From CAZTAR01 sp043813895 (lineage in GTDB: Bacteria; Planctomycetota; Phycisphaerae; UBA1845; UTPLA1), in contig JBDRKQ010000083.1 of the NCBI GenBank assembly GCA_043813895.1, positions 1 to 24,940 on the forward strand: a stretch of 24,940 bases of DNA, given 5' to 3'. The notes under the pieces were generated by a model. The model saw nothing but the letters and a program-made list of their open reading frames with translations. It had not been told where the DNA came from and did no database searches. A program made the translations under genes and the position numbers. How positions within the stretch are numbered: position 1 is the stretch's first letter; every line of letters begins with the position of its first letter. This document shows positions 14,668 through 22,268 of this stretch, in pieces.

Positions 14668-15840
14668 ATGGATCTTCCGATGTTGGCACAGAACGAGTTG
14701 AGCGGTTACGTAATGTGGGGCTTCCTTGCGATCGTCTTTGTAGTCGCCCTTGCCCTGGTAATGGTCGTACTGGCGTTCGGCAAGTTGTGGCTTCGGGCGA
14801 AGTTCAGCGGCGCACCGGTCTCTTTCTCGTCGCTGCTGGGCATGTTTCTGCGTCGGGTCAACATGGCGATGATCGTGGACGCGCGCATCTCGGCCACGCA
14901 AGCGGGCATTCTGGACCTCTCGACAACGACGCTCGAGAGCATCTTCCTGGTTCGGCGCCGGCCCGACGACGTGCGGCTCTGTGTGACCTCACTGATTACG
15001 GCACACATGGCGAGCGTGCCCATCACCATCCAGCAGCTGCAGAGCCACCACTTTGCCGGGGGCAACGTGTTCAATGTCGTTACGGCAATGATCGCGGCGA
15101 CCCGGGCGAGAATCCACCTCGACATGGACACGGCTCGGGCAATCGACCTGGCCGGCCGCGATATCCTGGACGCAATCGCGACATCGGTGAACCCCAAGGT
15201 GATCGATTGTCCGTTGGCAAAGACCGGGGTTGAGTCACGGCTTGACGCGGTCGCGAAGGATGGAATCCGCCTGCTTATCAAGGCCCGGGTGACGATTCGC
15301 ACGTGTCTCGAGCGGCTGGTCGGCGGTGCGACGGAGGAGACGATTGTCGCCCGAGTGGGCCAGGGGATTGTCAGCGCGGTTGGCTCTTCTGAATCCTACA
15401 AGAACGTATTAGAGAATCCCGATGCCGTTTCGCGTCGGGTCTTGAGCCAGGGGTTGGACGCAGCGACGGCGTTCGAGATCGTCTCCGTGGATATCGCGGA
15501 CGTGAGCGTTGCCGGCGTTGCCGACAAGGCGAACGTCGGCGCGTATCTCGACACCGAACGAGCCCTGGCGGACAAGCAGCAGCGTCAGGCCGAGGCGGAG
15601 GGCAGGCGTGCGATGGCGATTGCCCGGGAGTCGGAGATGAACGCGGCTGTCGAGGAGAACCGCGCGAAGCTGGTCCTCGCGGAAGCCGAGGTGCCCAAGG
15701 CGATGGCCGATGCCTTCCGCGCGGGCCATCTCGGCATCATGGATTACTACCGCATGAGGAACATTCAGGCCGACACGACGATGCGCGACGCGATCGGCAA
15801 GGACGACAGAGTGGACAAGGGACCCGAAGAGGCGAAGTAG
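14668..15840 (+). CDS. floA: Flotillin-like protein FloA (SPFH/band 7 family)
   Basis: Scaffold protein of bacterial functional membrane microdomains, 390 residues (FloA is usually about 330). An N-terminal helix covers about 16-38 (FLAIVFVVALALVMVVLAFG). The SPFH region contains FAGGNVFNVVTAMIAA, AIDLAGRDILDAI and VAKDGIRLLIKARVTIR. Further on are RLVGGATEETIVARVGQGIV and IGSSES-like SAVGSSESYKNVL, then an Ala/Glu-rich coiled coil. The tail is GIMDYYRMRNIQADTTMRDAIG, which is diagnostic. GAGGAA precedes the ATG. Extra length comes from an insertion near residues 90-125 (LVRRRPDDVRLCVTSLITAH) and a charged end. Encoded with two NfeD proteins, as expected. Confidence 0.95.
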   Translation: MDLPMLAQNELSGYVMWGFLAIVFVVALALVMVVLAFGKLWLRAKFSGAPVSFSSLLGMFLRRVNMAMIVDARISATQAGILDLSTTTLESIFLVRRRPDDVRLCVTSLITAHMASVPITIQQLQSHHFAGGNVFNVVTAMIAATRARIHLDMDTARAIDLAGRDILDAIATSVNPKVIDCPLAKTGVESRLDAVAKDGIRLLIKARVTIRTCLERLVGGATEETIVARVGQGIVSAVGSSESYKNVLENPDAVSRRVLSQGLDAATAFEIVSVDIADVSVAGVADKANVGAYLDTERALADKQQRQAEAEGRRAMAIARESEMNAAVEENRAKLVLAEAEVPKAMADAFRAGHLGIMDYYRMRNIQADTTMRDAIGKDDRVDKGPEEAK

Positions 15841-15850
15841 GGAAATCGGG

Positions 15851-16555
15851 TTGAACCGCCGGGTAGTGCCGTCTCAGGAGACCGTGAATCCCGTGAATCC
15901 GGATGCCTCCAATCTGCCGCTTGCCGAGCTCGACGATCTGTTCTACCTCGTCGTCGTGCTGCTCCTGCCTCTGCTGGGTTGGGTTGGAAACCTCGCGAAG
16001 AAGCACAAGCAGGAGACAGAGAAGGAGGCCGAGGCGAGCCCCTCTCCCGAAGAAGTGTACGACGTCGGTCCGGAAGTGGAGCAGACCGCTGCGAAGGAGC
16101 GGCCCACGTGGCGGGCATGGGGGGAGCCGCAGCCGAGTCGCGCGTCGCCGCCGGCACGAGCCGAACATCCCGCGCGAATGCCCGAGTCCGCCCGGCCAGC
16201 CGTTGTTTTCGGGCCCCCTTCGGCTGTTCCAGAACCGTCCGCGCCACCCCCGAGGCCGCCGGTCGCACGTCAGGTGATCTCGGAGGAGGCCGTTCCGTGG
16301 TTTCCGTCGCCGCCGGCTACGAGGGCCGTCACGTCCCGGCCGGCGGGAAGGAGGCCGAAGGCCGAGCCGCACGCGACCCTGGAGGACTCTTCCGCCCAGC
16401 CGCCCGCGAGCGGCGTTGGGCGCTCGGCCGCTCGGAATGTTCGGAGCGGGAGTGCGGATTCTCTGCGGCAGGCGATCCTCCTGGCCGAAATCCTGGCTCC
16501 TCCTGTTGCCCTGCGAAGCGACGAGGCCACACCGGGCGCTTTGCCCACCGGCTGA
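15851..16555 (+). CDS. Single-pass proline-rich protein of the flotillin operon, function unknown
   Basis: 234 residues from a TTG start 10 bases after the floA stop, with AGGGA just upstream. Near the N-terminus, residues 30-46 (DLFYLVVVLLLPLLGWVG) form one helix. A charged stretch (KKHKQETEKEAEA) and about 130 residues rich in Pro, Ala, Ser and Arg follow. A short ordered motif, LRQAILLAEILAPPVALR, lies near residues 203-220. From memory, similar LR-A-L-EIL-PP-ALR tails occur in planctomycete proteins of this layout, but I know no function. The tight spacing implies cotranslation with FloA. The tail could be a docking peptide on a disordered tether. Confidence 0.75.
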   Translation: MNRRVVPSQETVNPVNPDASNLPLAELDDLFYLVVVLLLPLLGWVGNLAKKHKQETEKEAEASPSPEEVYDVGPEVEQTAAKERPTWRAWGEPQPSRASPPARAEHPARMPESARPAVVFGPPSAVPEPSAPPPRPPVARQVISEEAVPWFPSPPATRAVTSRPAGRRPKAEPHATLEDSSAQPPASGVGRSAARNVRSGSADSLRQAILLAEILAPPVALRSDEATPGALPTG

Positions 16556-16850
16556 CGTGTGACACTCCTATCTCTCCGGCCAGTGCATCCCAGCGCCCCC
16601 TTGCCCCTTTGCCCCTTGTTGCGAGGCCGCCTTCTGGACAGCGAGGATGGCGCAACACTCGGTCACGCGGCTCAATAGGTGCTGTGTGGCCGATAATCGG
16701 TGTTAAGAGTCGCGTTATGTCCGTCCGGAATTCTCAGAGCTCAGTTTTTCTGTCGCCCTGAGAACGCGGTATCAACAGTAATAGCAAGATGTTGCGGTTT
16801 GTGCGCGTCACACCCTGTAACATCTCTCACATTTTATCGTTAGCTATCGT

Positions 16851-16878
16851 TTGCCAGTCATGGTTCTTGTGCTATGTT
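16851..16878 (+). promoter_or_regulatory. Possible sigma-70 promoter for the sigma factor gene
   Basis: TTGCCA (five of six against TTGACA) and TATGTT (four of six against TATAAT) are 16 bases apart, inside the lowest-GC stretch of this part of the window. The position fits the downstream sigma gene, with a start site near 16885. Confidence 0.4.
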
Positions 16879-16911
16879 TTGAGTGCAGTAGCAACCAAGA
16901 CTCCCCCCCAC

Positions 16912-16966
16912 GCGGCCCTCCTAAAGGGTCGCGCCGCCGGGCAGAAGGGATGAGAGCGGCCCTCCT
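16912..16966. repeat. Direct repeat GCGGCCCTCCT, two copies
   Basis: Exact 11-base copies at 16912-16922 and 16956-16966, 44 bases apart, just downstream of the possible promoter. CTAAAGG follows the first copy at once and recurs at 16977, about 10 bases after the second. They could be operator half-sites or part of leader structure; no more can be said. Confidence 0.5.
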
Positions 16967-17124
16967 GCAATCCGGCCTAAAGGTGAAAGAAATCTGAATT
17001 GCAGCAGAGCACTCGGCTGGCCGTGTGTGACGGTACATTGTATCGCGCGGCCGGATCCCCACCGGCTTCCTACAATCTGCTGCGATGTCTATGTGGCCCT
17101 CGGAGGTCACGGGAGTCGACAGCA

Positions 17125-18114
17125 ATGGCAATGACACACAGCAAGTCAGCGGTTGGCCCGGGGGAAGCCAACACGGCGGCGGCCCTCAAGCCGGCGGAGT
17201 CCGTCCTCGCGAAGCTCGCCGCGGAGGATCGCGAGCGTCTGAACGGCGTCCTCATCGGCCCCGTCGAGTACATGCCGCACCCTTCTTTCGGGAACGCGGG
17301 CACGCCCAAGAAACTCTTCGGCGATGAGCTTGGTGAAAAGCGGGCCGCGCGCCCGTGGTGTAACAGCAGCGATGTCCGGCTGACGGAGGACACGTCGGCC
17401 TCGCCTATCGCGACGCTGACCACCGAACAGGAGCAGCACGTTTTTCTTCGCCTCAATTACGCCCGGTACAGAATGGCCGAGCTTCTCGTGCAGTTTGCGG
17501 GTAGGCATCTGACGAGTCGCGCCGCGCGGGAGATTCTGTGGTGGCACGGTCGGGCGGTTGCGGCTAAGTGCCGGATCGTCCAGGCGAACGTGCCGCTCGT
17601 CCTGGCGATGGCCAAACGAACGCGTCTGGGCGGCTTGGACTACGCGGACCTGATCAGCGAAGGCAACATGGCGTTGCTTCGAAGTGTGGACAAGTTCGAT
17701 TGCGGCCGGGGTTTCAAGTTCAGCACGTACGCGTGCCGTGCCATCCTCAAGAGCTTCAGCCGCGTGGCCATGCGAACGAGCCGGTATCGCGGTCGCTTCC
17801 CGACGGAGTTCGATCCGACGCTGGAGCGAAGCCACTATCAAGAAGAGGTTCGTGAGGGCCACGAGGCGGCCTGTGTCGATGAATTGCGCGGCATCATGTC
17901 GCACAACACCGCACAGCTCAACGATGTCGAGGTCAAGGTGATCCAGGCCCGTTTCGCGCTGTGTCACGTGGAAGGCCTCGAAGACGGCGGACCGAAGACC
18001 CTGGAGCAGGTCGGGATGCTCATCGGCGTGACCAAGGAGCGCGTCCGCCAGATTCAGAACAAGGCGTTGGCCAAACTGCGGACCAAGCTGGAGGACGACT
18101 TCCTCGCCGCGTGA
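17125..18114 (+). CDS. RNA polymerase sigma-70 family factor (non-housekeeping, reduced region 3)
   Basis: 329 residues. After a 95-residue non-conserved head, region 1.2-like LTTEQEQHVFLRLNYARYRM (98-117) appears. Region 2 follows: NVPLVLAMAKR, LDYADLISEGNMALLRSVDKFD (171-192), GRGFKFSTYACRAILKSFSR. Region 4 closes with a textbook helix-turn-helix, LEQVGMLIGVTKERVRQIQN (293-312). Only about 45 residues separate regions 2 and 4, so region 3 is largely missing. The expected WWIRQAI in region 2.4 is replaced by CRAILKS, which implies different promoter recognition. ATG 17125 is chosen with GGGAG nine bases upstream; ATG 17131 is possible. It is a lone gene with its own promoter region and terminator. 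Confidence 0.88.
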   Translation: MAMTHSKSAVGPGEANTAAALKPAESVLAKLAAEDRERLNGVLIGPVEYMPHPSFGNAGTPKKLFGDELGEKRAARPWCNSSDVRLTEDTSASPIATLTTEQEQHVFLRLNYARYRMAELLVQFAGRHLTSRAAREILWWHGRAVAAKCRIVQANVPLVLAMAKRTRLGGLDYADLISEGNMALLRSVDKFDCGRGFKFSTYACRAILKSFSRVAMRTSRYRGRFPTEFDPTLERSHYQEEVREGHEAACVDELRGIMSHNTAQLNDVEVKVIQARFALCHVEGLEDGGPKTLEQVGMLIGVTKERVRQIQNKALAKLRTKLEDDFLAA

Positions 18115-18150
18115 GCCGCTCTCGCCGTCAGTCGAGTTGACAATTGCATT

Positions 18151-18179
18151 GCCCCGGCCGTTCGGCGGTCGGGGCTTTC
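18151..18179 (+). terminator. Intrinsic terminator after the sigma factor gene
   Basis: GCCCCGGCCG (18151-18160), loop TTCGG, and CGGTCGGGGC (18166-18175) form a 10-pair stem with one G-T pair, followed by TTTCT. It lies 37 bases past the sigma stop. Confidence 0.75.
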
Positions 18180-18226
18180 TCATGCCGGGCCTTCGTCACG
18201 CGCGTTGGAGGATCGCACCCAACAAG

Positions 18227-18278
18227 CACAGCCGCGAGCGAGCGACGGGTGTGGGACCCGCCGTCGTTCGCGGCTGTG
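18227..18278. repeat. GC-rich inverted repeat between convergent genes
   Basis: CACAGCCGCGA at 18227 is the exact reverse complement of TCGCGGCTGTG ending at 18278, and pairing continues imperfectly (GCGAGCGACGGGT against ACCCGCCGTCGT), giving a long stem with a loop of about five bases. It is placed 62 bases past the stop of the minus-strand PDZ gene, so it may terminate that gene. It also resembles the dispersed AGCCGCG palindrome at 22269. Confidence 0.7.
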
Positions 18279-18339
18279 AGCATTGCCGGACGAGCCACTG
18301 CAACGGGCCGGCAATTCGGGTGGAGTGGGAGCTTGTGGA

Positions 18340-19713
18340 TTACTCCTTCGGCTTCGCCGTCTTACTGGTGGCCTGGAGCTTCTGGTACTTCTTGAAGAGG
18401 TCGGGTCGAAGTGCTTCGAGTTCTGCCACGTTGTTGAATGCCTGAACCAATTCCTCGTCGCCGTTGCGAGTGGCAACGCGGATCTTGCCGTCGCTCTCGA
18501 CCTCGAAGCTGATGCTCGCCTTGCGGTGCACCAGGAACTCATGCGGGTTAAGCCCCTCGCGGTGCTTCTTCAGCTTGCTCCCCAGCTTCTTGAACACCTT
18601 TTCATGGGTGTCGGCGGCCTGGTCGTGGGCCTTCTGAGCGTTATCGAGGGCTTCGTCGATGTCGATCTGGATGTCGAGATCCTCGAGCAGCTTGCCGGCA
18701 TCGCCCAAAGAACGGAGCACGATGTGCGATCCCTCGGGCCCCATGAACGAGTACTTCCCGCAGCCGGTCTGCAAATGCTCATAGGCGTCGGGGTCGCCTT
18801 CCTTGACCGCATCTTCACCGTCGTACGTCTCCGTTGTGGTCGTCTTGGTGCCGTCTTCGTTGGTCGTGGTCCGCGTTACGGTGATCCGGTCATTCTCGCG
18901 TTCGATCTTGAGAGACTCGCCCTGCTGTCCTTTTTCCAGGATGAGGTCAAGCCCGTGTCCGGGCAGGCAGTCCAGCAGTAGATCCAGCTTGCGCTCGCCG
19001 TCGCCCCCTTCCTCAGGATGCATGAAGCACTTGAGTTTGGGAAGCATCTTGAGATTGTCGAGGCCCTTCATGCTCCAGTTGCCGTCGGCATCCTTGCACA
19101 AGAAACCGCCGTGATGAAACACGTTGTCCTTGGACAGTTCCTCGACACACAGATCGTACTTGAAGTTGGAAGCCGCCGGGCCGTCCGGGCGCGTTCCTAC
19201 CGTGACGGTCACCTGGACCGGTTCTGCGCCGCGGATCACCGAAAACACCGGCGTATCACCGGGCTCGAATCCTCTGACCACGTTGAGAAACTCCCCGACG
19301 TCCGCTGGCACGTCCTCGCCTTTGATGCTGGCGATGACGTCGTATTGCTGGAGGCCCGCCTCGTCTGCCGGGGAACCCTCGACCACGTTGAGGACCATCA
19401 GGCAGAGGTCGTCGTCGAGATTCAGGTGCCTTGCGAGCGGCTTGGGGACCGGCCCGAACTGGATGCCGAGCCAGGGCCCGCCGGCTTCGATTCCCGGTGC
19501 GGCGCAGGTCACGGCAGTCTTGATGATGACACCTTCTTCATCCTCCGGATCGGAGTTGCCACAGATGACAACCTTGGTCTGGACGGGTTCCCCGTCACCA
19601 CAAGTCTTGACGACGTACACACCGGCCTTGGCCTCTCCTTCCGGCTCGTCGGTCGTGTCGGCACGCGGGATGAAGAATGCCGCGGTGATCATCAATAGGG
19701 CTTTGAGTAGCAT
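18340..19713 (-). CDS. Secreted PDZ-domain protein downstream of an ECF sigma/anti-sigma pair
   Basis: 457 residues with a short N-terminal export segment (MLLKALLMITAAFFIP), then an acidic region. One PDZ domain lies at about 80-175: GPWLGIQFGP, VVEGSPADEAGLQQYDVI and the closing strand VQVTVTV. The rest is charged. It includes a Thr-rich strand with an NEDGTKTTTTETYDGE pattern, an acidic helix LLEDLDIQIDIDEALDNAQK, and a basic stretch. There is no protease domain, so the PDZ probably binds protein C-termini in the periplasm. AAAGGAG stands seven bases before the ATG. It closes the operon after the anti-sigma gene and may feed its signal or be an output. Function is otherwise unknown. Confidence 0.8.
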   Translation of the reverse strand: MLLKALLMITAAFFIPRADTTDEPEGEAKAGVYVVKTCGDGEPVQTKVVICGNSDPEDEEGVIIKTAVTCAAPGIEAGGPWLGIQFGPVPKPLARHLNLDDDLCLMVLNVVEGSPADEAGLQQYDVIASIKGEDVPADVGEFLNVVRGFEPGDTPVFSVIRGAEPVQVTVTVGTRPDGPAASNFKYDLCVEELSKDNVFHHGGFLCKDADGNWSMKGLDNLKMLPKLKCFMHPEEGGDGERKLDLLLDCLPGHGLDLILEKGQQGESLKIERENDRITVTRTTTNEDGTKTTTTETYDGEDAVKEGDPDAYEHLQTGCGKYSFMGPEGSHIVLRSLGDAGKLLEDLDIQIDIDEALDNAQKAHDQAADTHEKVFKKLGSKLKKHREGLNPHEFLVHRKASISFEVESDGKIRVATRNGDEELVQAFNNVAELEALRPDLFKKYQKLQATSKTAKPKE

Positions 19714-19721
19714 GGCTGTGT

Positions 19722-19771
19722 CTCCTTTACCTGGAAACTCCCTGAGTCTCCGTTACCTAGAAACTTCCTGA
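19722..19771. repeat. 26-base tandem duplication at the anti-sigma/PDZ junction
   Basis: Bases 19722-19745 and 19748-19771 match at 21 of 24 positions with a 26-base period. One copy holds the last codons and TAG stop of the anti-sigma gene plus ACGGAG. The other holds AAAGGAG, the Shine-Dalgarno of the PDZ gene. The ribosome binding site of the PDZ gene thus appears to be a duplicate of the end of the preceding gene. Confidence 0.75.
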
Positions 19772-20371
19772 AATCGGCGCGATGGTTGTCGTTCGCCGGT
19801 CACGTTCGATGATAAGGATGACGTTCTCGTCCGCCGTGGGGATGCCGATCCAATCTCGGCGCAACTCGTTGTGCCGGCGGTACGGGCGGTAATCCTGCTC
19901 GCTGTAATCGCGGTAATCGACGAATCGCGGCGCGCGTTGCTGAAACGGATTCGCGATGCCCTCGTGTTCGCCGGTGTGTGTCAACATTGTTTGGGCGGGG
20001 AGCGGCTGTTGACCTCGGAACGGTTGAGAAACGGAACGCCCGTTCGACCAAAGGTCCGGCAGAAACGACAGCGCCACGACGGCCGCGGCGGCCGTGATCG
20101 CGCCTGCGCCGGCGATCCAGAATCCGCTGTGGCGACGAGCCGGCCGTCTCGATCGGGCAACATGGTGAACGTCCTGCCGGAGTGCTTCGGCGGCCAGCCT
20201 GTCATCTCGCTTGTAGTCGTCGAGCATCGCTCTGGCATCCGGATCGCGTGTCAGGATGGCGTCGAGTTCGGCCTGCTGTTGCCGTGTGATCTCTCGATCG
20301 AGCATCCGGCAGATCAGGTGTTCGACGTGGTCCCTGTCCGGCTTCGAGATGTCGTGATTCGGTTCCATCAT
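19757..20371 (-). CDS. Membrane anti-sigma factor (putative)
   Basis: 204 residues. The cytoplasmic N-terminal part is helical and charged (EHLICRMLDREITRQQQAELDAIL, then RDPDARAMLDDYKRDDRLAAEAL), the pattern of anti-sigma domains. One helix spans about 85-108 (FWIAGAGAITAAAAVVALSFL), followed by an extracytoplasmic part ending in ILIIERDRRTTTIAPISGSF. The zinc HxxxCxxC motif is absent. Its ATG overlaps the sigma TGA (ATGA), so the two are made in step, which is typical of an ECF sigma and its inhibitor. Function is called from layout and position rather than from a strong domain match. Confidence 0.72.
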   Translation of the reverse strand: MMEPNHDISKPDRDHVEHLICRMLDREITRQQQAELDAILTRDPDARAMLDDYKRDDRLAAEALRQDVHHVARSRRPARRHSGFWIAGAGAITAAAAVVALSFLPDLWSNGRSVSQPFRGQQPLPAQTMLTHTGEHEGIANPFQQRAPRFVDYRDYSEQDYRPYRRHNELRRDWIGIPTADENVILIIERDRRTTTIAPISGSF

Positions 20372-20955
20372 TCAGCAGCCTTTTCGCTTGTGCCTGTGCC
20401 TGGGCGATGCAGGGCGGAACGCAGAAGCCGTCTGGCCCTGACCAGGCGTGTCTCGACCGTGTCCACCGGCATTCCCATGGCTTCGCCGATCTGTGCGTAA
20501 CTCCAATCCTCCAAATGCCGGAGGATGAAAGGCTCTCGATATATCGCTGGCAGCCCGTGGATGGCTCCAAGCACGCGCTGGTGCTCCTCCCGTCGGGCGG
20601 CCACCGCGTGCGGATCCGACGAGGCCTCCTCGGTGCATCGGACACCCTCGAAAGCGACCCGCCGCCGCCTCTCAGCGGCCGTCCTGACGCCGGCGTCGAT
20701 GGCTGTGTTCTTCGCGAGCCTGTAAAGCCAACTTCGCCAGCGCGACGGGTCGACGAGCGTGCCAATCTGCCGCCAAACCTTTGCCCAAACCGTCTGGACG
20801 ATGTCGTCTACAGTGCCGGGCTGTGTGGTCGTGGCGTATACGACGTTCCGGACCCATGTATCGTGACGGCGGATGAGCGCATCGATCGCGAAGCGTTCTC
20901 CACGCTGGGCTGCCGCGATCAGGGCCTGATCGCCATCGTCCAGGCTGAGGGTCAT
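20368..20955 (-). CDS. ECF sigma factor (RpoE/sigma-24 type)
   Basis: About 195 residues. Region 2 is ALIAAAQRGERFAIDALIRR, then TVDDIVQTVWAKVWRQI and WRSWLYRLAKNTAIDAGV. Region 4 is LPAIYREPFILRHLEDWSY followed by AQIGEAMGMPVDTVETRLVRAR. Regions 1 and 3 are missing, as in all ECF factors. ATG 20955 is preferred because GTGGA stands seven bases upstream; a GTG four codons earlier (20967) has no ribosome binding site. First gene of a three-gene operon with an anti-sigma and a PDZ protein, so it probably answers an envelope signal. Confidence 0.92.
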   Translation of the reverse strand: MTLSLDDGDQALIAAAQRGERFAIDALIRRHDTWVRNVVYATTTQPGTVDDIVQTVWAKVWRQIGTLVDPSRWRSWLYRLAKNTAIDAGVRTAAERRRRVAFEGVRCTEEASSDPHAVAARREEHQRVLGAIHGLPAIYREPFILRHLEDWSYAQIGEAMGMPVDTVETRLVRARRLLRSALHRPGTGTSEKAAE

Positions 20956-21132
20956 CGTCGCGTCCACACTGAAGAAGAAGACGCCGGGTCGTCCGGTCTC
21001 CTGTCAGAGATTATCGCCAAGGTCGCGGAAATGTTCGGGCTTGTTCTCCGGTCCGTCCCACACCCCTCTCGGCTGCCCGTCACCAGGCCGCCGAAACAAG
21101 ATGGGGCACCCGTGCTGATCAGTGATCGTCGC

Positions 21133-21148
21133 CGGCCACGAGTGGCCG
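21133..21148. repeat. Short perfect palindrome upstream of the ECF operon
   Basis: CGGCCAC and GTGGCCG flank GA (16 bases). It lies about 180 bases ahead of the ECF sigma start and just past the prenyltransferase stop. It could be a binding site or part of a terminator structure. Confidence 0.4.
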
Positions 21149-21173
21149 AGGCTACGCAGTCTCGGAAACTGCT

Positions 21174-21200
21174 CTAACACATTGTCGCAACTAGTGTTAG
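21174..21200 (-). terminator. Possible terminator hairpin at the prenyltransferase stop
   Basis: CTAACAC (21174-21180) and GTGTTAG (21194-21200) pair around a 13-base loop that contains a further TTG/CAA pairing. The stem includes the TAA stop of the minus-strand gene. The stem is AT-richer than other hairpins here and has no T tract, so termination is uncertain. Confidence 0.35.
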
Positions 21201-22183
21201 TGGAGTTTGGACTCTGGCGAAGTGGCAGGCGCGACGGGTGTGGTTGCGGGAGGCTCGCCGGGATACCGGAGCCGCGGCAGGTAGCGCTCGAACCAATCCG
21301 AGTGGAAGATCAAGCCGGCGGTCAGCCCGGTCCACAGCACGGCGGTGAAGAGGAATGGGCGGTCGTTGATGAGGATGTCCGTCGGGCCGGTGTGGTCGCC
21401 GCTGCCTATGACCGTGGCGTAGCGGAAAATGGCATAGAAGACCAGCGGCGTGGTAAAGACGAGTGAGCCCGGAGAGGGCGTGTTGGGGTCCAGTGTGTAA
21501 AGCAGGAACGTGATCACAGCGATGCCGCCCGTCGTGGAGAGCAGTTGGGTCAACAGCTCCGGCGTATAGGCGGCGAGGGTGGCTCGGTGGCTCGCGGCCT
21601 GCTTGGCGGTCCCGAGCGTTGCCAGTTCACAGCGGCGTTTGCCAAACCCAAGGAACAGGCAGAGCGTGAACGTGCAGATGATCAGCCACGCGGACACCTC
21701 CACTTCGATCGCCTGGGCGCCGGCCAAAGCCCGCAAGACGAACCCGATGGCGATGATGATCACATCGAGCAGGACGCGGTGTTTTCCCCAAAGCGTGTAG
21801 AACACGTTGAGCAACAGGTAACAACCCGCGGTCAACGCGAACCCCTGCGGCATGAGCCATGCGACCGCCGCACCGCCGATTGCCATGATGAGAGCGATCA
21901 TCGCCGCCGCGCCCGGGGAGAGCTTGCCGCATGCGACCGGCCGGCGTTTCTTCGTGGGGTGCAGCGCGTCTTCCTTGTGGTCGAGCAGGTCGTTGAAGGC
22001 GTACACCGCGCCTGAGAGCGCGCAGAATACCCCGAAGGCGGCGAGTGACATGAGAAGGGCGTGGAGGTAGAGGTCCGGCCGGCTCCGATCCGCTCCAAAC
22101 AAGAACGCGCCGAACACGAAGACATTCTTGACCCACTGTGCGGGGCGGATGAGTTGAAACGCGGCGCGTAACCAAGTGAACAA
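21197..22183 (-). CDS. UbiA-family prenyltransferase, decaprenyl-phosphate phosphoribosyltransferase-like
   Basis: 328 residues with eight or nine helices. The first aspartate motif is NDLLDHKED (residues 64-72), followed by HPTKKRRPVACGKLSP. A second region, LDVIIIAIGFVLRALAGA, is followed by FLGFGKRRCEL. The opening LIRPAQWVKNVFVF together with the KRRCEL segment points to the branch that joins phosphoribose to a polyprenyl phosphate, rather than to quinone or haem branches. The start is TTG at 22183, supported by GGGAGG eight bases upstream. Acts in the membrane on lipid-linked sugar precursors. No neighbour here shares the pathway. Confidence 0.85.
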   Translation of the reverse strand: MFTWLRAAFQLIRPAQWVKNVFVFGAFLFGADRSRPDLYLHALLMSLAAFGVFCALSGAVYAFNDLLDHKEDALHPTKKRRPVACGKLSPGAAAMIALIMAIGGAAVAWLMPQGFALTAGCYLLLNVFYTLWGKHRVLLDVIIIAIGFVLRALAGAQAIEVEVSAWLIICTFTLCLFLGFGKRRCELATLGTAKQAASHRATLAAYTPELLTQLLSTTGGIAVITFLLYTLDPNTPSPGSLVFTTPLVFYAIFRYATVIGSGDHTGPTDILINDRPFLFTAVLWTGLTAGLIFHSDWFERYLPRLRYPGEPPATTPVAPATSPESKLH

Positions 22184-22268
22184 ACGCTCTGCCTCCCGTG
22201 GTCCTCGTGGCGATGTACGTTACGACCGCAGAGGGTGTTGCGTCAAACGCAATTGTGGCGGCCCGAGA

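Larger units (their letters stand above)
16556..17124. other. Intergenic and leader region before the sigma factor gene
   Basis: About 569 bases, with no gene I can support. It contains TTGCCCC tandem-like sequence near 16600-16619 and a short inverted repeat TTCTCAG/CTGAGAA near 16729-16762. An unusually low-GC stretch runs about 16680-16880 with a possible promoter (16851-16878), and a direct repeat GCGGCCCTCCT lies at 16912 and 16956. The long distance from the promoter to the start at 17125 leaves a leader of roughly 240 bases that may be regulatory. Confidence 0.6.

Noticed and set aside
16729..16762. TTCTCAG/CTGAGAA hairpin as terminator of the flotillin operon
   Set aside because: Seven pairs with a long loop, about 170 bases past the last stop and with no following T tract; too weak to call.
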